This document shows, piece after piece, positions 21,214 through 32,772 of a stretch of 64,000 nt of DNA (position 1 is its first letter; the number at the start of each line of letters is the position of its first letter). This DNA comes from Sthenelais limicola (lineage: Eukaryota; Annelida; Polychaeta; Phyllodocida; Sigalionidae), in the NCBI GenBank assembly GCA_942159475.1, contig OW804096.1:105188194-105252193 (forward strand), written 5' to 3'. Below the pieces are notes generated by a model that saw only the letters and a list, made by a program, of their open reading frames with translations, was not told the origin of the DNA and made no database searches. A program made the position numbers and the translations under genes.

Positions 21214-23134
21214 ATCTCAGTTTGCTATATCATACTCGTTGGCCACATTTTTTTCAATACTTTACTTATGTACCAATCTCGCAGTACTGAGACATTTGCT
21301 TACTCATTAAGAGGCTCAGGGTGATAATTCTGGTCATTATTAAAAAGAGCTTTCTTTGAGATTGTTGTATATTGCAATTACCTTTGTTGCTTGGCGCAGA
21401 TAAACAAGTGGCCGATATAGACCGAGAACTGATCGAGGCAATGCAATAAGTACTTCTGGTCCGTTGGTGAAGTGCTGTAATCGACACCGACGCCAATCAT
21501 CAAAGATCCTCCAAAGGTATGGTATTTACAGTGTATGTGTCATACTGAGATTTGCATTGGATATTCAGCTTTCTGGAGATTAGTCATATATTTAGACTAG
21601 CCCTCATATTTACTTCCATATATCTCGGGTATATGCAGCACAATATCTATCTACGGTGAACCCTGTTTCGTGCAGTAAGGCAAGTATGGTTTCAAATGTC
21701 TGTGGATATGATATGTTATCTTTTATTAACAGCAGTATCATCAACAATGATTGGTATATATTAATATTATTTCCATCAGAATGAAGAGTCAGATTCCATG
21801 TTGGAATGAATGTCATTTACAATGTCAGCCGATAACTGTTGAAGATAGAAGTTGTATAAATAACACTAGTTCCCCACATCTAAACCCAGGAGATAAACAG
21901 ACTATTGTTCGTCACTATGTACTCTGAGTGTGTGTGTGGGGGGGGGGGGGGGGGGTTTCTTGCTCCAGAAGAGTACACTACAGAATCCAAGTACGTCTAG
22001 TGGGTCTAGCTTTTCGTCTAGCTTTTCGATCCTGCCAGTATTCTGGTCTACCCTTCCCATTTGCTGTCCATTTACAATAAATGAGCACTCAGGCCGCAGT
22101 GATCACCACTCCCATAGTAAAACTGACAAACGGTATCAAACCACCTCCTGTTTCTCCCACTTTCTCTTTAGAACAATCCCACCACCCCCTTGTCTCTCTT
22201 CCGTCAAATAAAATCCTAGATGATCCGGGACACCTAGATTGGCCCCCACCCATGCACCCACCCGCCAACCTACCTCCTTCTCTCCCGCACCTCACTTCCT
22301 TTGCCGAACACTACCTGTCTGACGTCAATAATCGTGGTGGTTGTAAGCACATTGCCCTCTTTCTGCGTTAGAGATTATCAGTCTATGCGGCCACGACCTT
22401 CTTACTATCGAGGCTTAAATCAATACAATTGATTCTACGGGCAATACTCTTTTCTTTAAAATCTCTCCAAAATCTCCGGCCTTTTTCTATGTTAACAAAA
22501 CCATCAATTCAAAATATTGTATGGAAATTGTATTAGATTCTCCATAAAGTTTCTTAGTTTATCAAGCAAGATACAGCTTGTCCGATTTCATTATTTCTTA
22601 CTACCAACTTGGGAATATGTCTCTATTATATTATTTCACTCAATAAGGGGAGCAATGAGGAATATTTGCAAGCAGTACACCAGCACAGTTTAATGGAGTA
22701 ATTGGATTCCTTCGTTAGCTCCGGCGCACTGACAAAAATGTAACTGTGTTAATGCTCCCAGTGTCTTCCTCAAGTCAAGAGGCGTAGTGGCGAGCCTCTG
22801 CCTGACAAGTCTACGGGTCACCCAGGATTTATTGGTCATGTGGATACTGTGATGGATAATAAACCTGGACATTCATACAAATGAGACCCGACGCTACCAA
22901 GGATCATGGCCCACGGGAATGATATCCCCAGATCCTATACATAGATCCCTTTCTCTATTACCGACAATAGCATACTGATAGTCCTATGTGCCTCCCTTGG
23001 GGGAACTGGAGGAATCACCTATAAGGAGATACCTTCAACATCAATGTCGACTCTATTATCCCAATATCGTAGTTCTTGGATATGTTGGGTCCTGTTCCAA
23101 AGGCTTCAACATTATGATATCACCAAGTAAAGGG
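21214..23134. other. Unassigned region with G18 tract
   Basis: Contains G18 at 21938-21955 and a proline-rich open stretch at about 22080-22370 without recognisable homology. No gene can be supported. Confidence 0.35.
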
Positions 23135-23207
23135 CCTAGTCCACTAAGCCGACTCTTTTCCACTAGATTCTGTGAGAATCGCATTAGAATCGGCTTAGTG
23201 GACTAGG
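23135..23207. repeat. Foldback hairpin with perfect 18-bp arms
   Basis: CCTAGTCCACTAAGCCGA at 23135-23152 is exactly reverse-complemented at 23190-23207. The loop is about 37 bases. Confidence 0.88.
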
Positions 23208-24017
23208 CTCTTAGTATACATAAAAATACTTTACACTGCGATAACCTATAGGCCTACTAATATCCCTGTAGTATTGATAATTATAGGAATCATCGTTCCA
23301 TAAAAATGGATATCTCTCGCCGAATTCTCTTGGTGTTGTAATTGATTCACCTGTCGAACAAAATATCTGATAACTACCCGTTGTCTACTCTCCTCTTGCT
23401 CCGGACTATCAATCTACTGCCGTGTTCGTGGCCAATATATATACATTAGTGCCCTCATGAAGCTAGGTCATGTTGGGTGCACATGACTCTCAGACTCTCA
23501 TAGCCATGACCTCGCTGTTGATAATATTTTCATACATGATAAAACAAAAGGGATATTGAACCAATATCCCATACCTTGGCCATTAGACCCCTCTACACCA
23601 CAGTTTTTTTTAGATTGAAAGCCGCTCTCTGAAAGTCAAAATTGCTGTGCACCCAATGAAAAGCTAACAGTACACACGCAACTACTGCTACTTCTTAGCT
23701 GTGTGCAGTTGACCCGAAAACTGTGGTAGATCCAGCCTATTATGAACATGAGGCAAGGCTCTCACTCACTGAATCCTAGCCTATATACGCCAGGGAGTGC
23801 CTTCTGTTCTATATCACAGCAATTATCCCATCGTTCGGGATTCATGGTGGCGGATGTATATCGATATGTTGCAGAAAGAAAATTTACTCTTTTACTGAGC
23901 TCGCAATCAGCACCTACAATCCCACTCTATATCAATCGACCAATAAGAAACGAACAACGGTGCATGCTAATGAAATGATCCTTCATGATGGCGCATATAT
24001 TATATATATAATGACCC
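23208..24017. other. Unassigned intergenic sequence
   Basis: Ends in an AT-repeat at about 23996-24010, next to the inverted-repeat element. Nothing else can be supported. Confidence 0.35.
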
Positions 24018-25660
24018 ATTCTCACAAAATGGGATCGCCCCACCCCCTCCAAGAGAATGAATTTTTCATATTAGTTCTAGAACAATTTCCTTTAGTACAT
24101 CACAACCAGAATTTTGCCACGTGATATATGGAATATTCTTCATGTGAGAGCCTCTCACATTTGATACCCCATTTTTTTGGACTTTACATCGCCACCATCC
24201 CCAATTCTGCTGTTTTGTCATATTCAAGTTAGTTATGGATCTGATTTAACCATATTCTGATATAATGTAATAGAAAACAGATCAGGCTCCATGAAAATAA
24301 TAAAAACTGTGAGGTAAACCCTTACTTATAATGCTATCTCATGGTTAAAGAATGAAGGCTAATTTAATGAAAGCCTTTTTGTCTAATAATTAATTCCCTT
24401 ACTTTTCAAATACGCTGGTGAGTAACTGAACACTCTTTAACTCTATTCTTATCTATGTTCTTACAGAACAATACTGGGCTAAAACCTGGATGTAGTAAAA
24501 GGGGTAGAACCATTACATTGAACCAGTAAGCCTGTGAATGTAGGCTACGGAAAGACAAAATTGCCTCTGATATCAAGGAAATAACAAGATTAAATTTCTC
24601 ATCTAAGCAATTATAGACTATCTGAGTACTTTTCATTACTATTTTTCAATTTACCATCATTGAATATCATAATTTAGTCCTAATAATAGGCTATACTAGT
24701 TTGTGCTTTGTAATGGCATCAACACAATTATTGTCTTTCCATCGTCAAACTCATAACAAAAGGCAGTCCATAACTAAAACCCACATCTTTAAAATGGGTA
24801 GTTTCATTTACTAAATAAAAGGGGGGGGGGGGGGGTGTCAAACATTGGTACACACCATGAGTATCCATTGGCAAAGTGCAAATGACCTTAAACTAACTTT
24901 GTCTTTCCGTAGCACTTGTCTTTCCATAGCCAGAGCATATATTGCTGTAGCTCCTCAGCGCAATTACACATTATAAAACAATTTTCAGGTGTGTTGAAGA
25001 GGTGCAGGGGGATAATTCAATACTCTTATCAAACCTGCTCTATTGTTTGTTAAAAAATGCGGAGCTATTTATTCTAGCAAGGTAAAGACAAATATTTTTT
25101 ACCACATCAGGGTTTCAAGTTGTTGCACATCATCTTGTATCAAGGGTATTATATTTTTCCATCAATTTTTTTTTGTTCTCAACAAAGGATAGTTCAAGGT
25201 TTGTGCCCATAGCATAATATAACAGTTAATACTTTTTACTTTTTATATAGTGACCTGTCATATTTGGGCTACGGAAAGACACTGTAATTTCTACCATAAT
25301 CAAAAGTTATATATATTTTTATTTTTAAGTAAGTTCAGTAACATCTCTTTTTCACCATGTAATATAAACTGTTTTAAATACTTTTGAGTGTTTAAATTAG
25401 TACTAGATAATTAGGCTTTTTAATAAGATTGGTGGTTCTAGGTTATCTCTAAAAATAATATGTGAAAACTACAAAATGAGACTGTTTTTTATGAAAATAT
25501 ATTAAGATATTAACAGAAAATATGGAAAACTATATGGCAAGATAGAACCTGAGCAGATCTATGCGATAGAATTATTTTTGATAACATATAACAAAATAGT
25601 AACCACTCTCAGCATCAAGTGTAAAAAAGGGGGGAGGGGGTGATCCCATTTTGTGAGAAT
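24018..25660. mobile_element. 1.64-kb element with 19-bp terminal inverted repeats
   Basis: ATTCTCACAAAATGGGATC at 24018-24036 is exactly inverted at 25642-25660. The similarity extends into C-rich/G-rich runs just inside (CGCCCCACCCCCTCC versus GGGGGGAGGGGGTGA). No transposase frame is visible, so it is probably a non-autonomous DNA transposon. Inside it the word GTCTTTCCRTAGC or its complement recurs (near 24543, 24902, 24919 and 25269, with a weaker copy near 24739). G15 lies at 24821-24835. Target duplication is unclear because the flanks are AT-repetitive. Confidence 0.72.
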
Positions 25661-26325
25661 ATATCTGGGACCCTTATATCAAATTTAGAAATGTTCCGCT
25701 CTTCTTTACTTTCTGTTATTGTGTTTGTTTTCAATCATATGCTGATTTATATATTGACCTGCTTTATGTTGCGATCATGATTGCAGTTACATTGGCTTAT
25801 GCAAATTACCGATTTGATCAAGGAGATTCTGACATTATGACAATAGGCATTGTAATAGTGACGTGCGGGTATCTATGGAGCTGAATTACAGGTGATACCG
25901 ACACATGTGCCACCTTATCAGGGCTTCATATCCGAATATCGATGAACCAACTGGGAAATGAGACAAAAGAAGACTCACAAGAGTATTAATTGGCAGTCGA
26001 GTCCCGAGTGCGTAAATAAAGAACCTTTTAAAAGTAGCGAATTTTCAACATGCACGGTTCACGGTTGATGTACGGTCACATTGGTTCTCTTTTAAACATA
26101 CAAGTGTAGAGGCAGTTGTGTTTCTACTTCTTAAAGGAATCTGACAATTTACTGGACGTTTTTTTTTTTTAATTTGGAGATTAATTTGACTGCCCCAAAT
26201 GGCTAAAATCACAGGGTGCCTACGTCGGGGGTAGTAAGGTCTTAAATTATTATTTTAGATACATTTTAAATGGCATGTACCGTAATATCTATGCAGGAAA
26301 GACAATTCATCCTATAAACTTGTTT

Positions 26326-26330
<5 letters not shown>
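25661..26330. other. Unassigned intergenic sequence
   Basis: No gene or repeat is supported apart from a T-tract near 26159-26170. Confidence 0.35.
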
Positions 26331-26375
<45 letters not shown>

Positions 26376-26396
26376 TCTGTCTCTCTCTCTCTCAGA
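26331..26396. repeat. (CT)n microsatellite
   Basis: About 65 bases of CT repeats with occasional GTCT interruptions. Confidence 0.92.
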
Positions 26397-26460
26397 GAAA
26401 GAATGTACCCGTCCACACATTACTCCTCAATGAATTTATAAATTCTTTTTAAAAATAATT

Positions 26461-26840
26461 TTAAATCCTCATTATTTCTGTCCCTCCCTCCCCTTCACCA
26501 CCTCTCTCTCTGTCCCTCCTTCCCCCTCTCTCTCTGTCCCTCTCTCCCCCTCTATCTGTCCCTCCCTCCCCCTCTCTGTCTCTTTCCATCTCTGAGACAG
26601 AGAGAGAGAGATAGCGAGAGAGGAGGGAGGGAGGGACAGAGAGGGAGGGACAGAGAGGGAGGGACAGAGAGGGAGAGGGAGGGACAGAGAGGGGAGGGAG
26701 GGACAGAGAGAGGGGAAGGGAGGGACAGAGAGAGGGAGGGAGGGACAGAGAGAGAGGGAGGGCAGGGAGGGACAGAGAGAGAGAGAGGGAGGAAGGGACA
26801 GAGAGAGAGAGGGAGAGGAGAAGAGAGGGAGAAGCTGAAA
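26461..26840. repeat. Inverted CT/GA minisatellite
   Basis: The first part (about 26461-26600) is pyrimidine-rich with CTGTCCCTCC units. The second (about 26604-26840) is its reverse complement, with more than a dozen GGAGGGACAGAGAG-type units of 14-30 bp. The junction near 26595-26610 is TCTGAGACAGAGA. The open reading frames across it are low-complexity artefacts. Confidence 0.9.
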
Positions 26841-26924
26841 ACTAGAGAGCTAGAGAAGTATAACACTTCTTAGAAAATTATCTCTCAATTATGTATTAAT
26901 GGTGAATAGCCCCCTTTACGAATT

Positions 26925-27110
26925 CTGTCTCCAGTGCGTACCAGTAACTGCGGGATGAACTTCTGTCATTCTGCGCATGCGCAGTCCAGTTGACTCACCT
27001 AGCTATGCGGGCCGAACCGCACCCGGGCTACCGCTGGACGTGCAGGGCTGTGTGTCTGCCTAGGAGCACACGGCCGCTGACCCCCTGCAGCCCGTACACC
27101 TATGCTTGCT
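26925..27110. promoter_or_regulatory. CpG-rich patch with NRF-1-type palindrome
   Basis: Locally GC- and CpG-rich in AT-rich surroundings. It contains CTGCGCATGCGCAG (26971-26984), a perfect palindrome with the GCGCATGCGC core bound by NRF-1 at animal promoters. No adjoining exon was identified. The L1-like LINE starts about 270 bases downstream and is 5'-truncated, so this is not its promoter. Confidence 0.4.
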
Positions 27111-27377
27111 TGTTTTTGTTGATACACTGTTACGAAAGTTGCTATATGCTAAAATCTAGCGGATAACATGTCATCTTGTTAAGCATGACCAATCTTAACA
27201 TGTCATTTGATAATATTGGATAGCTTACAGTATCATGCAATAACTCAAATTCTGAGAGAAAAAGCAGAAAGTTAGAAGCCTATGGTTAATACATAAGGCT
27301 TCTGTGATTTGCCCGCCTAGCTCATAGTTCAGCCGTTTTCCGCCGCTCTTGGTATGGCGCTACTGTTAATATGTAAA

Positions 27378-30331
27378 GTACAGTATTGTCGACTGACAAA
27401 GGTAAAATCCTAGATGAAGGTGAATCATTTTATTCTAACTTGTACAAGGCCAGACCCTCATGTGGGGAAGCCTCTGGTGTTTTCACTGACCAGGACAATC
27501 TTAATAGATTGGATGAGGAGGATAATAACTTTCTCTGCAAACCCTTCTCGGTGGAGGAGGCGGAGAAGATTCTCAGGGGTATGAAGGGGGGCAAGTCCCC
27601 TGGCTGCGACGGCTTCACCGTAGAGTTTTATAAACATTTCTGGTCTAGAATTAAAGAGCTTTTCATGAACATGATGGCTCAGTGCTTTGAGGATGGAAAG
27701 ATGACTGAGAATCAGCGCAGGGGTCTAATTAGTGTTATCCCCAAAAAGGGAGCTGACCTTAATTTTATCCGTAACTGGAGACCCATTACATTGCTCAATG
27801 TTGATTATAAGTTAATTTCTAAAATTCTCCCAGACAGGCTTTCTTCCCTTCACCCTAGAATCATTAACGAGAACCAACATGGGTTCGTCAAGGGGGGCTA
27901 TATAGGCACAGCGGTGCGTAAAATAGATGATGTAATAACTATGCTAGAAATTAAGAAAGAAAACGGTTTAATGGTGTCCTTAGATTTTTCTAAGGCATAT
28001 GATTCTGTTAATTGGGACTTTCTGGTCAGAGCCTTAAGAGCTCATAATGTTGGGGAGGTTTTTATTGACTGTATCCTAACCCTATTGTCTGTTCCAAAGC
28101 AGTGTTCTGTAACAACGGATTCTCTTCAGGTTGGTTCGGGGTGGAGAGGGGGATGAAACAAGGTGACCCTATTTCGTCTACCCACTTCACCCTGGTGGTC
28201 GAAACTTTGGCCCAAAATATCAGAGATAATGCAGACATTGAGGGTATAACGGTTAAAGAAAATCAGGAAAAGATTGTACAATTCGCGGACGACACGACGC
28301 TCATGCTTAGGAATGAACGTTCGCTGCGGTCTGCTTTTGATGTTCTATATAAATTTGAGGCTGCTTCGGGCCTATCTTTAAATCCGAAGAAATCCAAAGG
28401 GTGTACTGTTGGAAATGCTTCGGTAACCGACTCCACCTTGTTGGAGATAGATTGGGGCAGATCAATTAATGTGCTGGGTGTCACTCTCTTTAGCCCAAGG
28501 GATGAGAAGCTCATGGCAAAGGTTAATGCAGAACAGGCGATAGAAAAAATGGTAGCAGTCACTCATGACTGGAGAAATCGTTTCCTAACATTAAAAGGAA
28601 GGATCTTGGTCTCGAATGTATTTATCTCGCCGATTATACAACACGTAATGTCCTGTATCTCTCTTGGTAAGCTCATTATGAAGAAAGTAGACAAGATTAT
28701 ACTTGATTTCGTATGGAAGAATGGTCTGCGTATGGTCTCTTATCCCTTTTTAACCCAGAGCATAGCCATGGGCGGAATGGGGTTAAGACTCATAGAGGAC
28801 ATAAATGAGACTAATAGGATCAAGTGGGTCCAGAGAATACTGCGGGGTAGGTTTTCTTCCTCTTTCTCTGTCCTCGAGGAATGTCTTGGGAGGGACATCG
28901 ATGACATTTTCTTATGTAGATACCAACCCAAGATGTATATAAACGATTTTTATAAAGAGTTGTTCCTAATCAGGAACAGGTATTATTATAGCAGGAGCCC
29001 CGATGGGTATGACCAAGTCAAGAAAGAGAGACTGTGGTCCAATAGGAATATAAAGAAAAAAAACAAAATGTTGATCTGGCCTCGCTGGAAAGACCAGGGG
29101 GTCGAGGTGGTAGGGGACCTATTAGACGAACATGGCAGAATGATGTCTACCAATGAGCTAAATGGGTACTACAAGATAGGGACTAACTTTGGGGAGAGGT
29201 TAGATTTAGCCAGGGCCATCCCTTGTGCGTGGCTCCGACTAATGAGAGCCGTGGTAGATGTGCCTGACTCAGGGAAGATATGTATGCAGATTGGGGAAGC
29301 CTTGATAAATATACTAGATTGCTCCTCCAAAACAATAATTAATGCCCTAGTGGCCAAAAAGAAGGTCAATTATGAAAGGTTCAATGAGTGGCAAGAGCTC
29401 CTCCAATTATCTGATGAGGAATTCAGCAACATTGACTGGAAGTTAACTTTCGGACGAGTCTATATGACTTCTCCTGAAACTAGACTTCAGTCCTTCCAGT
29501 ACAAGCTGCTTCATAGGGTCATTCCTTGTAACCTCTACCTGAAGAATATTAGGGTCAAGAACTCCCCCAAGTGCGCTTTCTGCAAGAAAACTGATGACCC
29601 TGTCCATTTCCTGGTGGTTTGTTCGAAAACCAATAGGTTATGGAAGGAATTATTTACATGGATATATAATATCGGATACCTTAACAGAGATGTTGGGGAT
29701 AGGGAAGTTATAACGAAAGTTAATGGTGCTATTTCTGTAGACCCCAAAACTATTCTCTTTGGCTTTGAAATGGTCAAGGAGAACGTTAAGGTTATTAACT
29801 GGGTGTGTCTCCACACTAAGTCGTTTATCCACAGGCAAAAACTCTTCCATAAAGGAGAGCTCTCTATGAGCCTTCTCATGCGCGATCTCAGTTTTAGATG
29901 TGACGTCACAGTAAGAGCGGCCACGATTAACGGAAAAAATCATAGCTCCCTTCCTTGGAGAAGGTTGAAAGAATTTATAGTTGAATACTTAGAAAATTAA
30001 GTAAACGAGTAGTATCTTTAATATAGGTAATCACCAACAAACTAACCTTATAAACCGGCTTCAAAATGACCTAATCCCTAGTTAGGGGGTGTATAACATG
30101 CCTTCCAAGGTCGCCTACAATATGTGTAATCTGCTAATTAACAGAAGTGACCTCATGATTAATGTTTGTATATAATGGTTAACAAACCACTGGTGCTATT
30201 TTCATGTTCACTGTCGTCGTGTCTACGCATAGATGAGGAAAAGAAGAGAACAGGATGTATTTCTCGATGTCAACCGTTCTGGCAGATTTGTTGATAGGCT
30301 GAATAAAAATTGTTGTAAAAAAAAAAAAAAA
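27378..30331 (+). mobile_element. L1/Tx1-like LINE, 5'-truncated, with poly(A)
   Basis: Non-LTR retrotransposon. Coding begins in the region before the reverse transcriptase (DKGKILDEGESFYSNLY), so the endonuclease and ORF1 are missing. The coding region ends at 30000. A 3' UTR of about 316 bases ends in A15 (30317-30331) after GAATAAAAATTG. I found no convincing target-site duplication. One frameshift divides the pol gene. Confidence 0.85.
27386..30000 (+). pseudogene. L1/Tx1-like LINE pol (reverse transcriptase), frameshifted
   Basis: The first frame (27386-28156) has LRGMKGGKSPGCDGFTVEFY, NWRPITLLNVDYKLISK, NENQHGFVKG and SLDFSKAYDSVNWDFL (motif A). The second frame (28102-30000) continues with GWFGVERGMKQGDPIS (motif B) and QFADDTTLML (catalytic FADD, about residue 60 of this frame). 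A thumb/connection region follows, then a C-terminal Cys/His cluster CAFCKKTDDPVHFLVVC typical of L1/Tx1 ORF2. The switch between frames lies near 28095-28105, one base out of register. The rest (about 630 codons) is uninterrupted, so the insertion is relatively young. The protein would prime reverse transcription at nicked target DNA. Confidence 0.87.
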
Positions 30332-30964
30332 TAATGTTCAGTGTCAATGACTTGTCGGTTTTGGTTTATGTATTATTCTAATTATCACCTAAAGATGATA
30401 TCCGATGCATATATAGCTATCGATTTGAGCCTTTTCCCCCGACAATATGTGATGTGTTTCAGAATAGTGAGTCACCAGTCGCAAAATTGATATTTTTCAA
30501 AGTGATTTATTCACAAGATCTCTTTGTAGGAATGTTCTCATTTTTGGAGTGTCTATAGTGCATTATGTCTTATGAATACATGTACCAAATTTCGTATATA
30601 CATCAGCTATATAACAATGGTATCTGCACAAGCACACATACCAGGTCTACATATAACAATGAAAGCACCTTACTAAATAGCCAACTCTAAAGTATTCAAT
30701 TTAACATGAAGGACGGGGTGGGAATTAGAATTGCTATATCATACGTTTTATCTATTGATCTATTTATCCTGCATGACCTATTGAATAAGAATAGTATACT
30801 ACATGAAGTTTTCCCCATTGCACCTCACCTTTTATAAAAGCTGCATTTATATCTATTTCACACTCACTCACCATATACAATACAAGCCGAAATATTCAGC
30901 TTTAATACCAATCTTTGTATGTTTATCACTTGTTAAAATAATTTAACTGCATGCAGCATAGGTA
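30332..30964. other. Unassigned intergenic sequence
   Basis: No gene or repeat can be supported. Confidence 0.35.
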
Positions 30965-31140
30965 TTAAGACCCGATTTTGATGCATAGTTTTGATATGCA
31001 TTATGAAGAGCATCATATGATGCACGTTGCAAGGTGCAGAATCAGATGCAAAACTGCTTTTCTGAGCGGATTGCACGTCTGTGACTGGTCAGATACACTT
31101 TTGCATGCACTGGCGGATTTTCCAATGCACATCGGGTTAA
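30965..31140. mobile_element. TTAA-flanked MITE, GTGCAT-rich
   Basis: 176 bp bounded by TTAA on both sides (30965-30968 and 31137-31140). The inner ends are GACCCGATTTTGATGC and GCACATCGGG, an imperfect inverted repeat on CCCGAT. TTAA target duplication with CCC-type ends fits piggyBac- or Kolobok-like elements. The body is packed with ATGCA/TGCAT words. It is related in sequence to the GTGCAT-family copies at 8.2, 10.1 and 12.6 kb. Confidence 0.58.
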
Positions 31141-31590
31141 AAAGCAAATGAAATAAAATCGTGTAATACGGAGAACTGGACAGTGAAGACCCGAGCTTCA
31201 GCGAGGCTTGTATTCTAACCAACGTTGAGGACAACACAGGGAGATAGTCAAAGTGGACCGCTTAATATAACAATCAGGAATGGAACAGTTGGTTTAGAGG
31301 CAGAGCATAATTATATATATATCATAGAGAGGAAACCTGGTTCTACTTTTAGCGACAACAATTAATCCCCAATGATTGCAACAGATGTAGGATGCAGTTT
31401 TCCATGGTTCTCTCCTTTCCTGAATGAGGGCGCATTGGACAGAGGCTGGAGGGGTTAGTGCTCCTGGTGCCCTGCTCGCTCGGACACTCAACCTCACTTC
31501 AGCGTGGTCAGCCAAAGAAACAGCATAGAAAATTATCAGACTGCCGTCCATATTCTACACTCAATAGAAGAAACAACTTAAAACATAAGA
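31141..31590. other. 5' flank or leader of DIRS-like element
   Basis: No coding sequence was found. It may include the untranslated leader and terminal repeat of the following element, but I see no repeat copy downstream to prove it. An A-box-like GGTTTAGAGGCAGAGC at about 31291 is too weak to call. Confidence 0.3.
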
Positions 31591-32710
31591 ATGGCTGGTG
31601 TAGGCACTAGAACATGCAGAGCATGGATCGTTATACCCCCAGAGCTACTAAAAAATACTCGTAAGAAGCCCGGCCCGAAGCCTAAAAAGACTACGGCCAA
31701 GAAAACGCCAGAAGCTAATGGCGGCACTGGACACGAGGTCCCCGAACAACCAGAGCAGCAGAACCAGCAACAGCCGCCCCCCCCCCCCACCTAACAAATC
31801 CCTGGATGAAAAACTGGACAGACTCTTGAATATCCTGGCAACTGAGAGGAGAATACTAGAGGACTACCATCATGGCAGAGTGAATTTCATCGATGATCAG
31901 GCTAATTCTCCTCCAGCACACAGGCCACGTGACTTGCCCGTTGGCCAAACGCACAGATGCTCAGCAAGCCTGGTGACGGACAAGCACTACCAAAAGGCCC
32001 TAAAGGAGGTGACTCTACAGATTGTCAAGAGAAGAGGTAAGGGTTACTTCTCAGATAATAATAATAATGATGGGGCAAAGAGTGCTAGGGACTTTATTAA
32101 AAAGTTCTTTCCCTGTTCAGTGAAACTCGAGTTAAAGGAAGTGGACTATACTTTGTCAGTGCAGGAGCACATTACGGGCATTGCAGGCTTGGCTCTGGAC
32201 GCAAAGGACTAGGCAATCATGAGGAGAATTGTGTCTCATGTCAAGGAGGTGGCTGAAGATGCCACTAAATACAACTGGGATAATGTCTCTGACTGGTCAA
32301 TGACTATCTTGGAATTGATTGCAGAGAGGATTGAGTGGTCAGAAGCCGCATTTATAAAAGACGAGCACATAAAACTCTCATGGTCAGCATGTGCATCAAC
32401 TGACAGAGAGGAATCCCCCACTCTCGCCCTGTGTAAGCTGTATAATAGGGGTGAATGTGAAAACAAGAAAACACTGCACAAGCTGGCAGGAAATACTGTC
32501 TATCATTACTGTACCCTCTGCTACTTTGTGTACGAGAAGTGTCTGTCCCAGCCCGGGAAGAGATGCAACTCCCTCCGCGGCAAGGAGCAAGCAACAAGTC
32601 AAGGAGACCATAAGGATAAACCCTGGCAGAAGGGCCAAAAGGGTGGCGGCAAGTGTGACAAGCAGGCTGATCACGACAAATCCTTCGACACAGATTCAAA
32701 AAACGAGTAG
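31591..32710 (+). pseudogene. Gag-like ORF of DIRS-like element
   Basis: ATG at 31591 begins MAGVGTRTCRAWIV with a basic PKPKK segment. The frame shifts by one at a C10 tract (around 31778-31787). It continues as KSLDEKLDRLLNILATERR, crosses one in-frame TAG (32210-32212) and ends with a Cys/His cluster (LCKLYNRGEC, HYCTLCYFVYEKC) and a basic K/G-rich tail. Zinc-knuckle-like nucleic-acid binding is inferred. The poly-C slip could be a sequencing artefact or programmed, but the amber codon argues for decay. Confidence 0.6.
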
Positions 32711-32772
32711 CTGCCCCTGACGGTCCTCTACCTCCATCGGGCCTGGCCAGACATGCACCCACTGTACTGGAA

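Noticed and set aside
22081..22371. 96-codon proline-rich ORF
   Set aside because: No recognisable domain, start context or splice sites. The opposite strand is also open. Composition alone explains it.
26552..26866. 104-codon Leu/Pro/Ser ORF on minus strand
   Set aside because: It is a translation of the GA/CT minisatellite. All frames are open there because of low complexity.
27378..27390. Target-site duplication for the 27.4-30.3 kb LINE
   Set aside because: The flanks (TAAAGTACAGTATTG and TAATGTTCAGTGTC) are only loosely similar, too weak to claim.
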